The notes: generated by a model not told the origin, from the sequence alone. Shown: positions 50,159 through 59,906, counted from the stretch's first letter. The stretch is DNA of 64,000 bases from Intestinimonas timonensis (GCF_900626145.1 NZ_LR130817.1:211643-275642), one strand, 5' to 3'. Made by a program: numbers and translations.

Positions 50159-51055
50159 ATGAAAATCAAAAAATCCGGCATGATCTCTATTGTGGGCCGG
50201 CCCAACGTGGGCAAGTCCACCCTGACCAACGCCCTGGTGGGGGAGAAAATCGCCATCGTCACCAACAAGCCCCAGACCACCCGGAACCGCATCTGCGCCA
50301 TCGTCAACCGGGGGGAGTGCCAGTATGTGTTCATGGATACCCCCGGCCTCCACAGAGCCCGGACCCGGCTGGGCGAGTATATGGTGGGGGTGGTGAAGGA
50401 GAGCGTGGCCGACGTGGACGCCGTGCTCCTGCTGGTGGAGCCCATCCCCAACGTGGGCGCCCCTGAGGCTGAGCTCATGGAGCGCATCAAGGCCCTGGGT
50501 GTCCCTGCCGTGCTGGTCATCAACAAGATCGACACGGTGGAGAAGGAGAAGCTTCTGGCCGTCATGCAGACCTACCAGGCCGCCCACGACTTCCAGGCCA
50601 TCGTCCCCATCTCCGCCAAGACCGGCGAGGGGGTGGAGGAGCTGCTGGACCTCCTGGCGGCCTATCTGCCCGAGGGTCCCCAGCTCTTCCCCGAGGACAT
50701 GGTCACCGACCAGCCCGAGCGGCAGGTGTGCGCCGAGATCATCCGGGAAAAACTCCTCCTGTGCTTGGACAAGGAGATCCCTCACGGCACGGCGGTGGAG
50801 CTCACCAAGTTCTCCGAGCGCATCGACAGCGGCATCATCGACATCGACGCCACCATCTTCTGTGAGAAGGCCAGCCACAAGGGCATCATCATCGGTAAGA
50901 ACGGTGCCATGCTGAAAAAGATCTCCTCTCTGGCCCGGAAGGACATCGAGACCTTCATGGGCGCCAAGGTCTACCTGGAGACCTGGGTAAAAGTGAAAGA
51001 AAATTGGAGAGATAATTTGAATTTTATCCACGACGTGGGTTACCGGGAGGACTGA
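50159..51055 (+). CDS. era: GTPase Era
   Basis: A 298-residue GTPase that binds the 3' end of 16S rRNA during 30S assembly. G1 is GRPNVGKSTLTNALVG, G3 DTPGLH and G4 NKID; the C-terminal KH domain contains KGIIIGKNGAMLKKI. Complete and of normal length. It follows ybeY directly; dgkA and cdd, which separate them in Bacillus, are absent. Confidence 0.96.
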   Translation: MKIKKSGMISIVGRPNVGKSTLTNALVGEKIAIVTNKPQTTRNRICAIVNRGECQYVFMDTPGLHRARTRLGEYMVGVVKESVADVDAVLLLVEPIPNVGAPEAELMERIKALGVPAVLVINKIDTVEKEKLLAVMQTYQAAHDFQAIVPISAKTGEGVEELLDLLAAYLPEGPQLFPEDMVTDQPERQVCAEIIREKLLLCLDKEIPHGTAVELTKFSERIDSGIIDIDATIFCEKASHKGIIIGKNGAMLKKISSLARKDIETFMGAKVYLETWVKVKENWRDNLNFIHDVGYRED

Positions 51056-51125
51056 CCGCAAAATTTACCGTGTATGACCCGTTATGGCATCAGGCAACCT
51101 AAGCACAAAGGGGGCCTGATGGATT

Positions 51126-51233
51126 GTGAACAGTCAGATGCTTTGGGAACTCTTTCTGGCCACCGGACTGCCGGAGGCCTACGCCCTCTACCGCCTCCTG
51201 CTGGAAGCGGAGGAGGCGGAAAAGACCGCATAG
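51126..51233 (+). CDS. yqzL: YqzL-like short protein between era and recO
   Basis: A 35-codon frame starting at GTG (after AAAGGGGG) and encoding NSQMLWELFLATGLPEAYAL then YRLLLEAEEAEKTA. Its position and LWELF...G-x-PEAYLLYR pattern match the short YqzL proteins found between era and recO in other Firmicutes. Role unknown. A longer frame on the same strand at 51074-51265 is a shadow. Confidence 0.7.
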   Translation: MNSQMLWELFLATGLPEAYALYRLLLEAEEAEKTA

Positions 51234-51269
51234 GGGCGCGCTCAGCGCCCCTTACATACAGGTGATGCT

Positions 51270-52058
51270 ATGCACATCAAGACCCAGGGACTCATCCTCC
51301 GAGAGACCAACTACAAAGAGGCGGACAAGATCCTCACCGTGCTCACCCGGGAGGGAGGCAGGCGGACGGTGAAAGCCCGGGGCTGCCGCCGAAAGAACAG
51401 CCCCCTGGCCGCCTCCGCCCAGCTGTTGGTGTGGTCGGACATGACTCTCTTTGATTATCGGGACAGGCTCACCCTCAATGAGGCTGAGCCCCTGGAACTC
51501 TTCTGGGGCGTGCGCTCCGACGTGGACAAGCTGGCCCTGGGCTCCTACTTTGCTGAAGTGGCCGAGGCGGTGGCCGAGGAGGGACGGCCCGACCAGGCCC
51601 TTTTGTCCCTGGTGCTCAACTCCCTTTACGCCTTGGACAAACTGAAAAAGCCCCTCCCCCTGGTAAAGGCGGCCTTCGAGCTCAAGCTCCTCTGCGTGGC
51701 GGGCTATGAGCCCCTTCTGGACGCCTGCGCCGTCTGCGGCGAGGAGGAACCGGCAGATCCCCGGCTGGACATCGAAGAGGGCGTCCTCCACTGCGCCGCC
51801 TGCGGCCTTGGGGACGGCGCCAGCCGCACTCTGGACTGCACCAGTCTGGCCGCCATGCGCCATGTGGTGTATGGCGACCCAAAGCGGCTCTTCTCCTTCC
51901 CCATGGACGCCCCCGGCATGGCCAAAATGTCCACCGCCTGTGAAGATTTCCTTCGCACCCAGCTGGACCGGGGCTTCCGCACCCTGGACTTTTATCATCA
52001 GCTCACCGACGCCGCTCCAGCGGCGTCTCAACCACAACAAGGAGGTGCTGCGCCGTGA
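51270..52058 (+). CDS. recO: DNA repair protein RecO
   Basis: A 262-residue protein for RecF-pathway recombination and RecA loading. N-terminal OB fold (QGLILRETNYKEADKILTVLT) and a zinc site (CAVCGEEE, then CAACGLGD) typical of Gram-positive RecO. The stop overlaps the GTG start of the PhzF-like gene. Confidence 0.95.
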   Translation: MHIKTQGLILRETNYKEADKILTVLTREGGRRTVKARGCRRKNSPLAASAQLLVWSDMTLFDYRDRLTLNEAEPLELFWGVRSDVDKLALGSYFAEVAEAVAEEGRPDQALLSLVLNSLYALDKLKKPLPLVKAAFELKLLCVAGYEPLLDACAVCGEEEPADPRLDIEEGVLHCAACGLGDGASRTLDCTSLAAMRHVVYGDPKRLFSFPMDAPGMAKMSTACEDFLRTQLDRGFRTLDFYHQLTDAAPAASQPQQGGAAP

Positions 52059-52921
52059 AGCTCTATATCGTGGACGCCTTTACCACTCAGCGTTTTTCTG
52101 GCAACCAGGCGGGGGTGGCCCTGCTGACTTCAGAGGAGCCGGAGCTCACTGATGCCTTCTGTCAGGCCCTGGCCGCTGAGCTCAAGCATTCCGAGACCGC
52201 CTTTGTCCGGCCCACCGGACCGGCCTCCTTCCGCCTGCGCTATTTCACCCCAGAGGGGGAGGTGGACCTGTGCGGCCACGCCACCATCGCCGCCTTCACC
52301 ACCCTGCGGGAGGCCGAGGGCCTGGCGCCGGGTACCTACCGGGCCTCCACCCTGGCGGGGGAGCTGAGCATCCAGGTCTCCGACCAGGCGGTGTGGATGG
52401 ATATGGCGCCGCCGGTAGAGGGACGGGGCTTCTCCCCTGAGGAGACGGCGGAGCTCTACGCCGCTTACGGCCTGAGCGCGGCAGACTGCCCGGAGGGCTA
52501 TGCCCCCATGGTGGTGAGCACCGGCCTCCAGGACATCCTGCTGCCTGTAAGCAGCATGGCGGCCCTGAAAAAGGCCCAGCAGGACGAGCGGACCGTCACC
52601 GAGCTGTCTAAACACTACGGCGTGGTGGGCGTTCACATGTTCTGGCCCTGTCTCAATGAAGAGGCTACTGCCCACTGCCGGAACTTCGCTCCCCTCTATG
52701 CCATCCCCGAGGAGGCCGCCACCGGCACCTCCAACGGTGCCCTGACCTACTACCTTTACCGCCGGGGAAAGATCGCCGCCGGGGCGGAGAACCGCTTTGT
52801 CCAGGGGGAGAAAATGGGCAAGCCCTCCGAGATCCTCAGCCGCCTCACCGAAGGGGCGGACGGGGTCAAGGTCCAGGTGGGGGGACGGGCGGTGCTGGCC
52901 ATCCAGGCTCAACTGCTCTGA
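52055..52921 (+). CDS. PhzF-family isomerase/epimerase-like protein
   Basis: A 288-residue protein with the PhzF hallmarks FTTQRFSGNQAGVALL at the N-terminus, the catalytic Glu region LKHSETAFV, VDLCGHATIAAF and GTSNGALTYYL. Family members isomerise or epimerise small acids; without phenazine genes nearby its substrate is unknown. The GTG start overlaps the recO stop by 4 nt. Confidence 0.88.
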   Translation: MKLYIVDAFTTQRFSGNQAGVALLTSEEPELTDAFCQALAAELKHSETAFVRPTGPASFRLRYFTPEGEVDLCGHATIAAFTTLREAEGLAPGTYRASTLAGELSIQVSDQAVWMDMAPPVEGRGFSPEETAELYAAYGLSAADCPEGYAPMVVSTGLQDILLPVSSMAALKKAQQDERTVTELSKHYGVVGVHMFWPCLNEEATAHCRNFAPLYAIPEEAATGTSNGALTYYLYRRGKIAAGAENRFVQGEKMGKPSEILSRLTEGADGVKVQVGGRAVLAIQAQLL

Positions 52922-52952
52922 TACATCGTAAAACCTGCAAGGAGAACCATCC

Positions 52953-55328
52953 ATGACCGATCTGTTTGAAAAATCCATCCAGACCCTGGAGCTGCCCAGA
53001 GTGCTGGAGTTATTGGCGGCCCAGGCGGCCACCGAGGAGGGCAAGGACCGGTGCCGGGCCCTGCGGCCATTTACCGACCCCGATGACGTCCAGCGTCTTC
53101 AAAAGGAGACCTCCGCCGCCTGCTCCATGATCGTCCTCCGGGGCACCCCGCCCCTCTCCGGCGTCCGGCCGGTTGCGGCCTCCCTCCAGCGGGCCGATAT
53201 GGGGGGCGCCCTCAACACCCGGGAGCTGCTGGACATCGCCGCCCTCCTGCGCTGCGCCCGCTCCGCCAAGGAGTACGCCACGGGGGAGGGGAACGCCAAG
53301 ACCTGCATCGACCACCTCTTTTCCTCCCTCCAGGCCAACCGGTATCTGGAGGACCGGATCAGCGGGTCCATCCTCTCCGAGGAGGAGATCGCCGACGCCG
53401 CCAGCCCCGAGCTGGCCGACATCCGGCGGCACATCCGGGCCTCCTCCTCCAAGGTCCGGGACATCCTCCAGAAGCTCATCTCCTCCTCTCAGTCCAAGTA
53501 CCTCCAGGAGTCCATCATCACCATGCGCTCCGGCCGGTACGTGGTGCCGGTGAAGTCGGAGTGCAAGAACGAGATCCCCGGCCTGGTCCACGACGTGTCC
53601 GGCTCCGGCGGCACCTTCTTCATCGAGCCCATGGCGGTGGTCAAGACCAACAACGAGCTCCGGGAGCTCCAGTCCCGGGAGGAGAAGGAGATCGAGCGCA
53701 TCCTCCGGGAGCTCTCCGCCGAGTGCGCCGCCCACAAGGAGGACATCGCCCAGGACTACGACCTCCTCGTCCTCATCGACTGCATCTTCGCCCGGGCCCG
53801 GCTCTCGGACAAGCTTCGCTGTACCGAGCCCAGGCTGGCCAAGAAGGGGATCACCCTGCGGAAGGCCCGCCACCCACTGCTGGACCCCAAGAAGGCGGTG
53901 GCCAACGACCTCCACCTGGGGGACCAGTTTGACACCCTGGTCATCACCGGCCCCAACACCGGCGGCAAGACGGTGACCCTCAAGACCATCGGCCTGCTGA
54001 CCCTCATGGCCCAGTGCGGCCTCCACATCCCCGCCGATGACGACAGCACCGTGGTGGTCTTTGACCATGTCCTCTCCGACATCGGCGACGAGCAGTCCAT
54101 CGCCCAGAGCCTGTCCACCTTCTCCTCCCACATGGTGAACATCGTGGGCATTCTGGAGGAGTGCGGTCCCGGCTCCCTCATCCTCTTCGACGAGCTGGGG
54201 GCGGGCACCGACCCGGTGGAGGGCGCCGCCCTGGCCGCCGCCATCATTGAGTCGGCCCGGGAGCGGGGCGCTCTGGTGTGTGCCACCACTCACTACGCCG
54301 AGCTGAAGGTGTACGCCATGACCACCAAGGGGGTGGAGAACGCCTCCTGCGAGTTCAATGTAGAGACCCTGGCCCCCACCTATAAGCTCCTCATCGGGGT
54401 GCCGGGCAAGTCCAACGCCTTCGCCATCTCCCGCCGCCTGGGGCTGCCCCAGGCCATCATCGACAAGGCCGCTGCCCGCATCGACGCCGAGAATGTCCGC
54501 TTCGAGGACGTCCTCACCCAGCTGGACCGGCAGCGTCAGCAGATGGAAAAGGAGAAGGATGAGGCCCGAAAGCTCCGCCGGGAGATGGAGGAGTCGGCTA
54601 AGACTGCCCGGGAGTACCGGGAGAGGCTGGAGAAGGAGAAGGCCAAGGCGGTGGAGAAGGCTCAGGCCGAGGCCAGGGCCATCATCCAGGAGGCCCGGGA
54701 TACTGCCGACAAGGTCTTTGCCGAGCTCAACGAGATGCGCCGCCGCCAGGAGAAAGAGGCCGACTGGCTGGAGCAGAACCAGCGCCGGTCCGACCTGCGT
54801 CGGCAGCTCAATGAGGCCGAGGACGCTTTGGGGTCCCACGAGGACCTGCCCGTACCGCCGCCCACCCGGCCCGCCAAGGCGGGGGACACGGTGGAGCTGG
54901 TAAAGATGGGTACCCGGGCCAGCGTCATCTCCGTCAACAAGGACGGTTCCCTCCAGCTCCAGGCGGGCATTTTGAAGATCACCGCCAAGCAGGAGGAGGT
55001 CCGTGTGGTGGAGGATGCCGACGGCGGCAAGAAGCAGGCCGTTCAGATCGCCCAGCGGGCCGAGCACAAGCTGCGTTCTCTGGGCGCCTCCCCCGAGGTG
55101 GACCTGCGGGGCATGATGACCGACGAGGCTCTGCTGGTGCTGGACCGCTTTTTGGACAGTGCCGTCATGGGCCGGCTGGATACGGTGACGGTCATCCATG
55201 GCAAAGGTACCGGCGCCGTCCGCAAGGCGGTACGGGATCATCTGAAGCGGAGCAAGTACGTCAGATCCTTCCGACCCGGTCGGTTTGGCGAGGGCGAGGA
55301 CGGCGTCACCGTGGTGGAGCTGCGCTGA
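52953..55328 (+). CDS. mutS2: Endonuclease MutS2
   Basis: A 791-residue protein with a MutS core and ATPase (Walker A TGPNTGGKTVTLKTIGLL, Walker B ILFDELGAGTDPVEG), a long charged coiled coil (residues about 520-640) and a C-terminal Smr nuclease domain (VDLRGMMTDEALLVLDRFLD; VIHGKGTGAVRKAV). It rescues collided ribosomes or suppresses recombination, depending on species. Full length. It lies 31 nt after the PhzF-like gene. Confidence 0.96.
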   Translation: MTDLFEKSIQTLELPRVLELLAAQAATEEGKDRCRALRPFTDPDDVQRLQKETSAACSMIVLRGTPPLSGVRPVAASLQRADMGGALNTRELLDIAALLRCARSAKEYATGEGNAKTCIDHLFSSLQANRYLEDRISGSILSEEEIADAASPELADIRRHIRASSSKVRDILQKLISSSQSKYLQESIITMRSGRYVVPVKSECKNEIPGLVHDVSGSGGTFFIEPMAVVKTNNELRELQSREEKEIERILRELSAECAAHKEDIAQDYDLLVLIDCIFARARLSDKLRCTEPRLAKKGITLRKARHPLLDPKKAVANDLHLGDQFDTLVITGPNTGGKTVTLKTIGLLTLMAQCGLHIPADDDSTVVVFDHVLSDIGDEQSIAQSLSTFSSHMVNIVGILEECGPGSLILFDELGAGTDPVEGAALAAAIIESARERGALVCATTHYAELKVYAMTTKGVENASCEFNVETLAPTYKLLIGVPGKSNAFAISRRLGLPQAIIDKAAARIDAENVRFEDVLTQLDRQRQQMEKEKDEARKLRREMEESAKTAREYRERLEKEKAKAVEKAQAEARAIIQEARDTADKVFAELNEMRRRQEKEADWLEQNQRRSDLRRQLNEAEDALGSHEDLPVPPPTRPAKAGDTVELVKMGTRASVISVNKDGSLQLQAGILKITAKQEEVRVVEDADGGKKQAVQIAQRAEHKLRSLGASPEVDLRGMMTDEALLVLDRFLDSAVMGRLDTVTVIHGKGTGAVRKAVRDHLKRSKYVRSFRPGRFGEGEDGVTVVELR

Positions 55329-55489
55329 ATGTTTTTCTCCAAAAGGACTTGCGGAGAGAAAAGAGTTAAAGCTGGATAAAAGTGCCATGATTTCTCTAAA
55401 GAATGGGTAAAATGAGTCTATTTTGACGAAGCACTGAGCACAAGAGCGAATTTTTCTTGGGAATCTCCGTGAATTTGTGCAAAATGTCA

Positions 55490-55518
55490 TTGACGGTTTC
55501 ACCGAAATTTGGTATGCT
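55490..55518 (+). promoter_or_regulatory. Promoter for HPr
   Basis: TTGACG (55490-55495), 17-nt spacer, TATGCT (55513-55518). The 229-base gap before HPr is otherwise empty apart from a weak hairpin just after mutS2 (TCTCC/GGAGA). Confidence 0.65.
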
Positions 55519-55557
55519 AGATACGCAAACATTGCATTGTTTGAGGGGGGAACACAA

Positions 55558-55821
55558 TTGTATATCAAAGAGGCTGTTGTGAACAATCAGGTGGGTCTCC
55601 ACGCTAGGCCGGCTACGTTTTTCATCCAGAAGGCCAATGAGTTCAAGAGTTCCATCTGGGTGGAGAAGGACGAGCGCAGGGTGAATGCCAAGAGCCTGCT
55701 GGGTGTCCTCTCTCTGGGCATCGTAAAGGGCACCGCTATCAACCTGATCGCGGACGGTCCCGACGAGAAGGAGGCCGTCGAGGCGCTCATCGAGCTGATC
55801 TCCAGTAACTTCTCGGAGTAA
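55558..55821 (+). CDS. ptsH: Phosphocarrier protein HPr
   Basis: An 87-residue phosphocarrier of the sugar phosphotransferase system. The active-site His15 is in QVGLHARPATF, and the regulatory Ser46 in VNAKSLLGVLSLG, so it can serve both in transport and in HPr-kinase-mediated catabolite control. Having His15 rules out Crh. The start is TTG, 8 nt after GGGGGG. No ptsI follows, so the gene stands alone. Confidence 0.94.
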   Translation: MYIKEAVVNNQVGLHARPATFFIQKANEFKSSIWVEKDERRVNAKSLLGVLSLGIVKGTAINLIADGPDEKEAVEALIELISSNFSE

Positions 55822-55835
55822 TCCGATCTCTGCAG

Positions 55836-55864
55836 AAAAAGCGCCGCAATGCGGCGCTTTTTTT
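55836..55864 (+). terminator. Terminator after ptsH
   Basis: AAAAAGCGCCGC pairs with GCGGCGCTTTTT around AAT, with a further T-run. Confidence 0.93.
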
Positions 55865-55870
55865 GATCTT

Positions 55871-56689
55871 ATGGAAGTGATACCATTGGGTGAGCTGGTA
55901 CGGGAATACGACCGGCAGCTGGAGTGGCTCCGGCGCCGGGAGGAGCAGCTGTTTCGGCGGGATGCTGCCCGGCGAAAGGGGCGCGTGATGTCCTGGGCGG
56001 AAAAGCGGGTACCGGACAAGCTGATGGCCACTATGGACGCCGCCTTTTATACTGCTTTCCAAGTGCTGTTCCAGCGGGGGACCGGCCTGCTGGGACGAAC
56101 CATTCCGACCAGAAAGCTGTTGGGAGAGCGGTATCTCAAGGAGTATGCCATCAAAAAGGCGCCGGGTGCCAGGAGCATGGGTGCCTTTCACCGGAGCGCC
56201 GCGCTCAGCGGCGCGCTGACCACGGCGGCGGCCACGGCGGAGGGGTGCGTGCTTGGTCTGCTGGGCATGGGGCTGCCTGATATCCCCATCCTCATGTCCA
56301 TCCTGCTCCGGGCGGTCTACCACACGGCGGTGCGGTATGGCTTTGCCTACGATACCAAAGGGGAGCGCTCCTATATCCTCCTGCTCCTGTGTGCCGCCCT
56401 GACCACCGGTCCCGACCGGAAAACTTATAGTGACAGGGCGGATGAGCTGGGGCGGCTGCTGGATCAGGAGCAGGTCCCTTGGGTGGATCTGGAGGCCCAG
56501 ATGCGGGAGGCGGCCAAGGCTCTGGCCGGCGCCATGCTGGTGGCCAAGTTCCTCCAGGGCATGACCATCATCGGCGTGGTGGGCGGCGCCAGCAACTTTT
56601 CCACCAGCCGCCGGGTGACTGAGATGGCCAATCTGAAGTACCAGCGGCGATTCTTGGAAAAAAAGCGCCGCAAACTGACCAAAGCCTGA
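55871..56689 (+). CDS. EcsC family protein
   Basis: A 272-residue protein resembling EcsC-domain proteins, with the hydrophobic core AALSGALTTAAATAEGCVLG and the motif GLPDIPILMSILLRAVYHTA. The C-terminal half contains GMTIIGVVGGASNFSTSRRV and a basic tail. EcsC is linked to ABC transport and secretion in Bacillus, but free-standing members have no known role. It starts right after the ptsH terminator. Confidence 0.8.
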   Translation: MEVIPLGELVREYDRQLEWLRRREEQLFRRDAARRKGRVMSWAEKRVPDKLMATMDAAFYTAFQVLFQRGTGLLGRTIPTRKLLGERYLKEYAIKKAPGARSMGAFHRSAALSGALTTAAATAEGCVLGLLGMGLPDIPILMSILLRAVYHTAVRYGFAYDTKGERSYILLLLCAALTTGPDRKTYSDRADELGRLLDQEQVPWVDLEAQMREAAKALAGAMLVAKFLQGMTIIGVVGGASNFSTSRRVTEMANLKYQRRFLEKKRRKLTKA

Positions 56690-56721
56690 CCGGATGATAG
56701 GAAGAAAGGAGATGACCTCGG

Positions 56722-58563
56722 ATGACTTTTGACGAATTAAAGGAAAAAGCCCATGCCCTGCCGCTGAAGCCCGGCGTCTACATCATGCAGGATGCCAAAA
56801 ACGAGGTCATCTACGTGGGCAAGGCCAAGGCGCTCAAGAACCGGGTGAGCCAGTACTTTGCCGACCTGGCCTCCCACACGGAAAAGACCCGGGCCATGGT
56901 GAGCCAGATCGACCACTTCGACGTCATCATCGCCGACAGCGAGTTTGAGGCACTGGTACTGGAGTGCTCCCTCATCAAACGCCACCAGCCCCGTTACAAC
57001 ATCCTTCTGAAGGACGACAAGGGCTACCCATATATCCGCCTCACCGTCCAGGAGGCGTACCCCAAGTTCTCTCTGGCAAACCGGCCGGCGGAGGACGGCG
57101 CCCGGTACTTCGGTCCCTACGGCAGCCGGGGTGCTACCCAGGACATCGTTGAAGCCATCCAGTCCGCCCTGCGCCTGCCCAAGTGCCGGAAGAAGTTTCC
57201 ACGGGATATCGGCAAGGAGCGGCCCTGCCTCTACTACCGCATGGGCCAGTGCGACGGCTACTGCCGCCCGGAGATGGACCAGAGCCGCTATCAGGAGAAC
57301 ATCGACCAGGCCATTCGCCTTTTGGAGGGAAAGTACGAGGAGGTCTGTGACGACCTCCGGGCCGAGATGGAGCAGGCCGCCGAGGAGCTGCGCTTCGAGC
57401 GGGCCGCCGAGCTCCGGGACCGTATCGCCGCCATGGAACTGCTGGGCAAGCGGCAGAAGGTGGTGGCGGGGAGCCTGTCCGACACCGACGTAGTGGGCTT
57501 TCACCGTGGGGAGGCCAAGAGCTGCTTTGTGGTCCTCCACTTTGTGGACGGCGACCTGGCCGCCAAGGACATGGACCTCATCGAGACCCCGGTGGAGGAG
57601 GCCAAAGAGGATACCGTCTCCGCCCTGGTGAAGCAGTATTACGGCGGACGGGGCGCTCTGCCCAAGCAGATTCTACTGCCCTGCGATATCGAGGACGAGG
57701 TGCCGGTGACGAGAATGCTCTCTGAGGCCTGCGGTCACCGGGTGGCCCTCATGACCCCCCAGCGTGGGGCCAAGATGGACCTCATCCGCCTGGCCAACAA
57801 GAACGCCGTGGAGGAGGTGGAACGGGCCACCTCCCGGGAGGAGCGGCAGTCCAAGCTCATGGAGGCCTTGGGGAAGATGCTGGGCCTTTCGGAGCCGCCC
57901 AGGCGGATCGAGGCCTACGATATTTCCAACACCGGAGACACCAACATTGTGGCCTCTATGACCGTCTTTATCGATGGACGGCCATTGAAACGGGATTACC
58001 GACACTTCAAGCTCAAGGACATGGTCCACGCTGACGACTACGGCTCCATGGAGCAGGTCCTCACCCGCCGGTTCCGCCGGTACCTGGATGGAGACGAGAA
58101 GTTCGGAGACCTGCCTGACCTTCTCCTCATCGACGGCGGCGAGAACCACGCCAAGGTGGCCGTTCGGGTGCTGGAGGAGGTGGGACTCTCCATCCCCGTC
58201 TTCGGCATGGTGAAGGACGACCGCCACCGCACCCGGGCCCTGGTGGACCCGGCAGGCAGCGAGATTGGCATCCAGCAGATCCCGGCGGTCTTTGCCCTGG
58301 TGGGCCGCATCCAGGAGGAGACCCACCGCTTCGCCATCGAGTTCCAGCGCCTCCAACAGTCCAAGGGGGTGAAGGGCTCCGCCCTGGACCAGATCCCCGG
58401 GGTGGGGGAGAAGCGGCGAAACGAGCTGCTGCGGCACTTCAAGAGCATCAAAAACATCAAGGCGGCCTCTCTGACGGCGCTGGAGGAGGCCGTGCCAAAG
58501 AATACCGCCCGGGCGGTTTACGACCATTTCCATCCGCGGACAGCGGAGGAGGGAGAGCCATGA
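56722..58563 (+). CDS. uvrC: Excinuclease ABC subunit C
   Basis: A 613-residue nucleotide-excision-repair nuclease. GIY-YIG domain (KPGVYIMQDAKNEVIYVGKA), a central UVR segment (FERAAELRDRIAAMELL), the RNase H-like UvrC domain (IEAYDISNTGDTNIVASMTV; LLIDGGENHAKVA) and helix-hairpin-helix motifs (LDQIPGVGEKRRNELLRHF). Complete. Its stop overlaps the following lipoprotein start by 4 nt. Confidence 0.97.
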   Translation: MTFDELKEKAHALPLKPGVYIMQDAKNEVIYVGKAKALKNRVSQYFADLASHTEKTRAMVSQIDHFDVIIADSEFEALVLECSLIKRHQPRYNILLKDDKGYPYIRLTVQEAYPKFSLANRPAEDGARYFGPYGSRGATQDIVEAIQSALRLPKCRKKFPRDIGKERPCLYYRMGQCDGYCRPEMDQSRYQENIDQAIRLLEGKYEEVCDDLRAEMEQAAEELRFERAAELRDRIAAMELLGKRQKVVAGSLSDTDVVGFHRGEAKSCFVVLHFVDGDLAAKDMDLIETPVEEAKEDTVSALVKQYYGGRGALPKQILLPCDIEDEVPVTRMLSEACGHRVALMTPQRGAKMDLIRLANKNAVEEVERATSREERQSKLMEALGKMLGLSEPPRRIEAYDISNTGDTNIVASMTVFIDGRPLKRDYRHFKLKDMVHADDYGSMEQVLTRRFRRYLDGDEKFGDLPDLLLIDGGENHAKVAVRVLEEVGLSIPVFGMVKDDRHRTRALVDPAGSEIGIQQIPAVFALVGRIQEETHRFAIEFQRLQQSKGVKGSALDQIPGVGEKRRNELLRHFKSIKNIKAASLTALEEAVPKNTARAVYDHFHPRTAEEGEP

Positions 58564-59885
58564 AACGGAAAACGCCGATTTTGCTTCTGACGATGCTGTT
58601 CTCCCTTGTTCTCGCCGCCTGCGGCGGGCAGGAGGCGGCCACTCCAGCCCCCGCCGACGTAACGGCGGCGGAGCTGGCACGGACGGTGGTGGAAAGCCAG
58701 GATGATCTGTCCGGTCTGCCCACTCTGGAGGGGCAGGACCTCACCGACCACCTCTCTGCCTTCTGCGGCCTGGAAACATGGGAAGACGGAGCGGTGTACG
58801 CCGCCGGCGGCATGGACGCCCGGGAGGTCACTGTGGTGCTGCTCTCTGACGAAGAGGCGGCGGAGACGGCGGCGGACATTTTGGAGAACTACCGGCTGGA
58901 GCGGCAGGGGGACTTCTTCGGCTACGCCCCGGAGGAGGCCGACCGGCTGGACCGGGCGGCGGTCCTCCAGCGGGGCTGCTACGCCGCCCTGCTGGTCTGC
59001 GACGACCCGGAGTCGGCCAGGGAGGCCTTTGACGCCTGCCTGGCAGGAGAACTTGCATCACCGGTGGAAGAAGAGGGGGAGCCGGTCCTCTCCGTACCCC
59101 CTGAGGAGCCGGAGGCCACCCAGGTGATGGCGCCGGAGACCGAGCTTCCGGAGCCCACGACCACACCCACGCCTAGTCTTACGCCGGAGCCTTCAGAGCT
59201 GCCGGAAGAGTCGCAACGGCCCATCCTGAACCCGGATTTGGACACCAGCGGTTTTGTCCCGTTCACGGCGCCCAACGACGCCAACATGGAGCTCTACGAG
59301 ACCTCCGCTATCCAGACGGCGTGGGAGACCGGCAACGAGGACGGACTATCCGACAAGGATGCCGCCATTCTGGAAAAATGCCGGGAGGTGCTGGGGGAAA
59401 TCATCACCGATGACATGACCGACTTCCAGAAGGAGCTGGCCGTCCACGACTGGATCGTGGAGCACGGCAGCTATGACCAGACGGTGCACAGCAATCCCGG
59501 CCACAGCGGCCGTACCGGCTACCGGGACCCCTATGGCATCCTGGTGGGGGGCTATGGAAACTGCCTGGGCTACTCCACCACCTTCCAGCTCCTCATGGAT
59601 CTGTGCGATGTAGAGTGCATCACCGTGGTGGGTGCCGCCTTCGACTCCATGGAGGACCACGCCTGGAACATGGTGAAGCTGGACGGGGAGTGGTACTGCG
59701 TGGACGTGACCTGGGACGACCCCACCATGGGGAACGGCAACACCAATTCTGTGATCCGCCACCGCTACTTCAACGTGACCAGCGACCGGATGCGGGACAC
59801 CGACCACCAGTGGGACTATCTGTACGTACCGGAGGCCACCGCCACCCATTACTTCTGGGATGGGGCGGGGGCGCTGCCGCAATAA
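58560..59885 (+). CDS. Lipoprotein with DUF4358-like and transglutaminase-like domains
   Basis: A 441-residue exported lipoprotein: lipobox SLVLAAC in the first 21 residues, then a DUF4358-like domain (residues about 35-170), a Pro/Thr/Glu-rich linker (about 170-225) and a transglutaminase-like domain. The Cys-His-Asp triad is visible in GGYGNCLGYSTTF, MEDHAWNMVKL and VDVTWDDP. Enzymes of this class act on cell-surface proteins or peptidoglycan. Overlap with uvrC (ATGA) means coupled translation, a functionally odd pairing. Confidence 0.82.
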   Translation: MKRKTPILLLTMLFSLVLAACGGQEAATPAPADVTAAELARTVVESQDDLSGLPTLEGQDLTDHLSAFCGLETWEDGAVYAAGGMDAREVTVVLLSDEEAAETAADILENYRLERQGDFFGYAPEEADRLDRAAVLQRGCYAALLVCDDPESAREAFDACLAGELASPVEEEGEPVLSVPPEEPEATQVMAPETELPEPTTTPTPSLTPEPSELPEESQRPILNPDLDTSGFVPFTAPNDANMELYETSAIQTAWETGNEDGLSDKDAAILEKCREVLGEIITDDMTDFQKELAVHDWIVEHGSYDQTVHSNPGHSGRTGYRDPYGILVGGYGNCLGYSTTFQLLMDLCDVECITVVGAAFDSMEDHAWNMVKLDGEWYCVDVTWDDPTMGNGNTNSVIRHRYFNVTSDRMRDTDHQWDYLYVPEATATHYFWDGAGALPQ

Positions 59886-59906
59886 AGCAAAAGGAGGGTG
59901 ACCGCC

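Noticed and set aside
53010..55586. An 858-residue minus-strand reading frame
   Set aside because: Complement of mutS2, which has complete Walker and Smr motifs; the antisense product has no recognisable domain and an abnormal Leu/Gly/Val/His composition.
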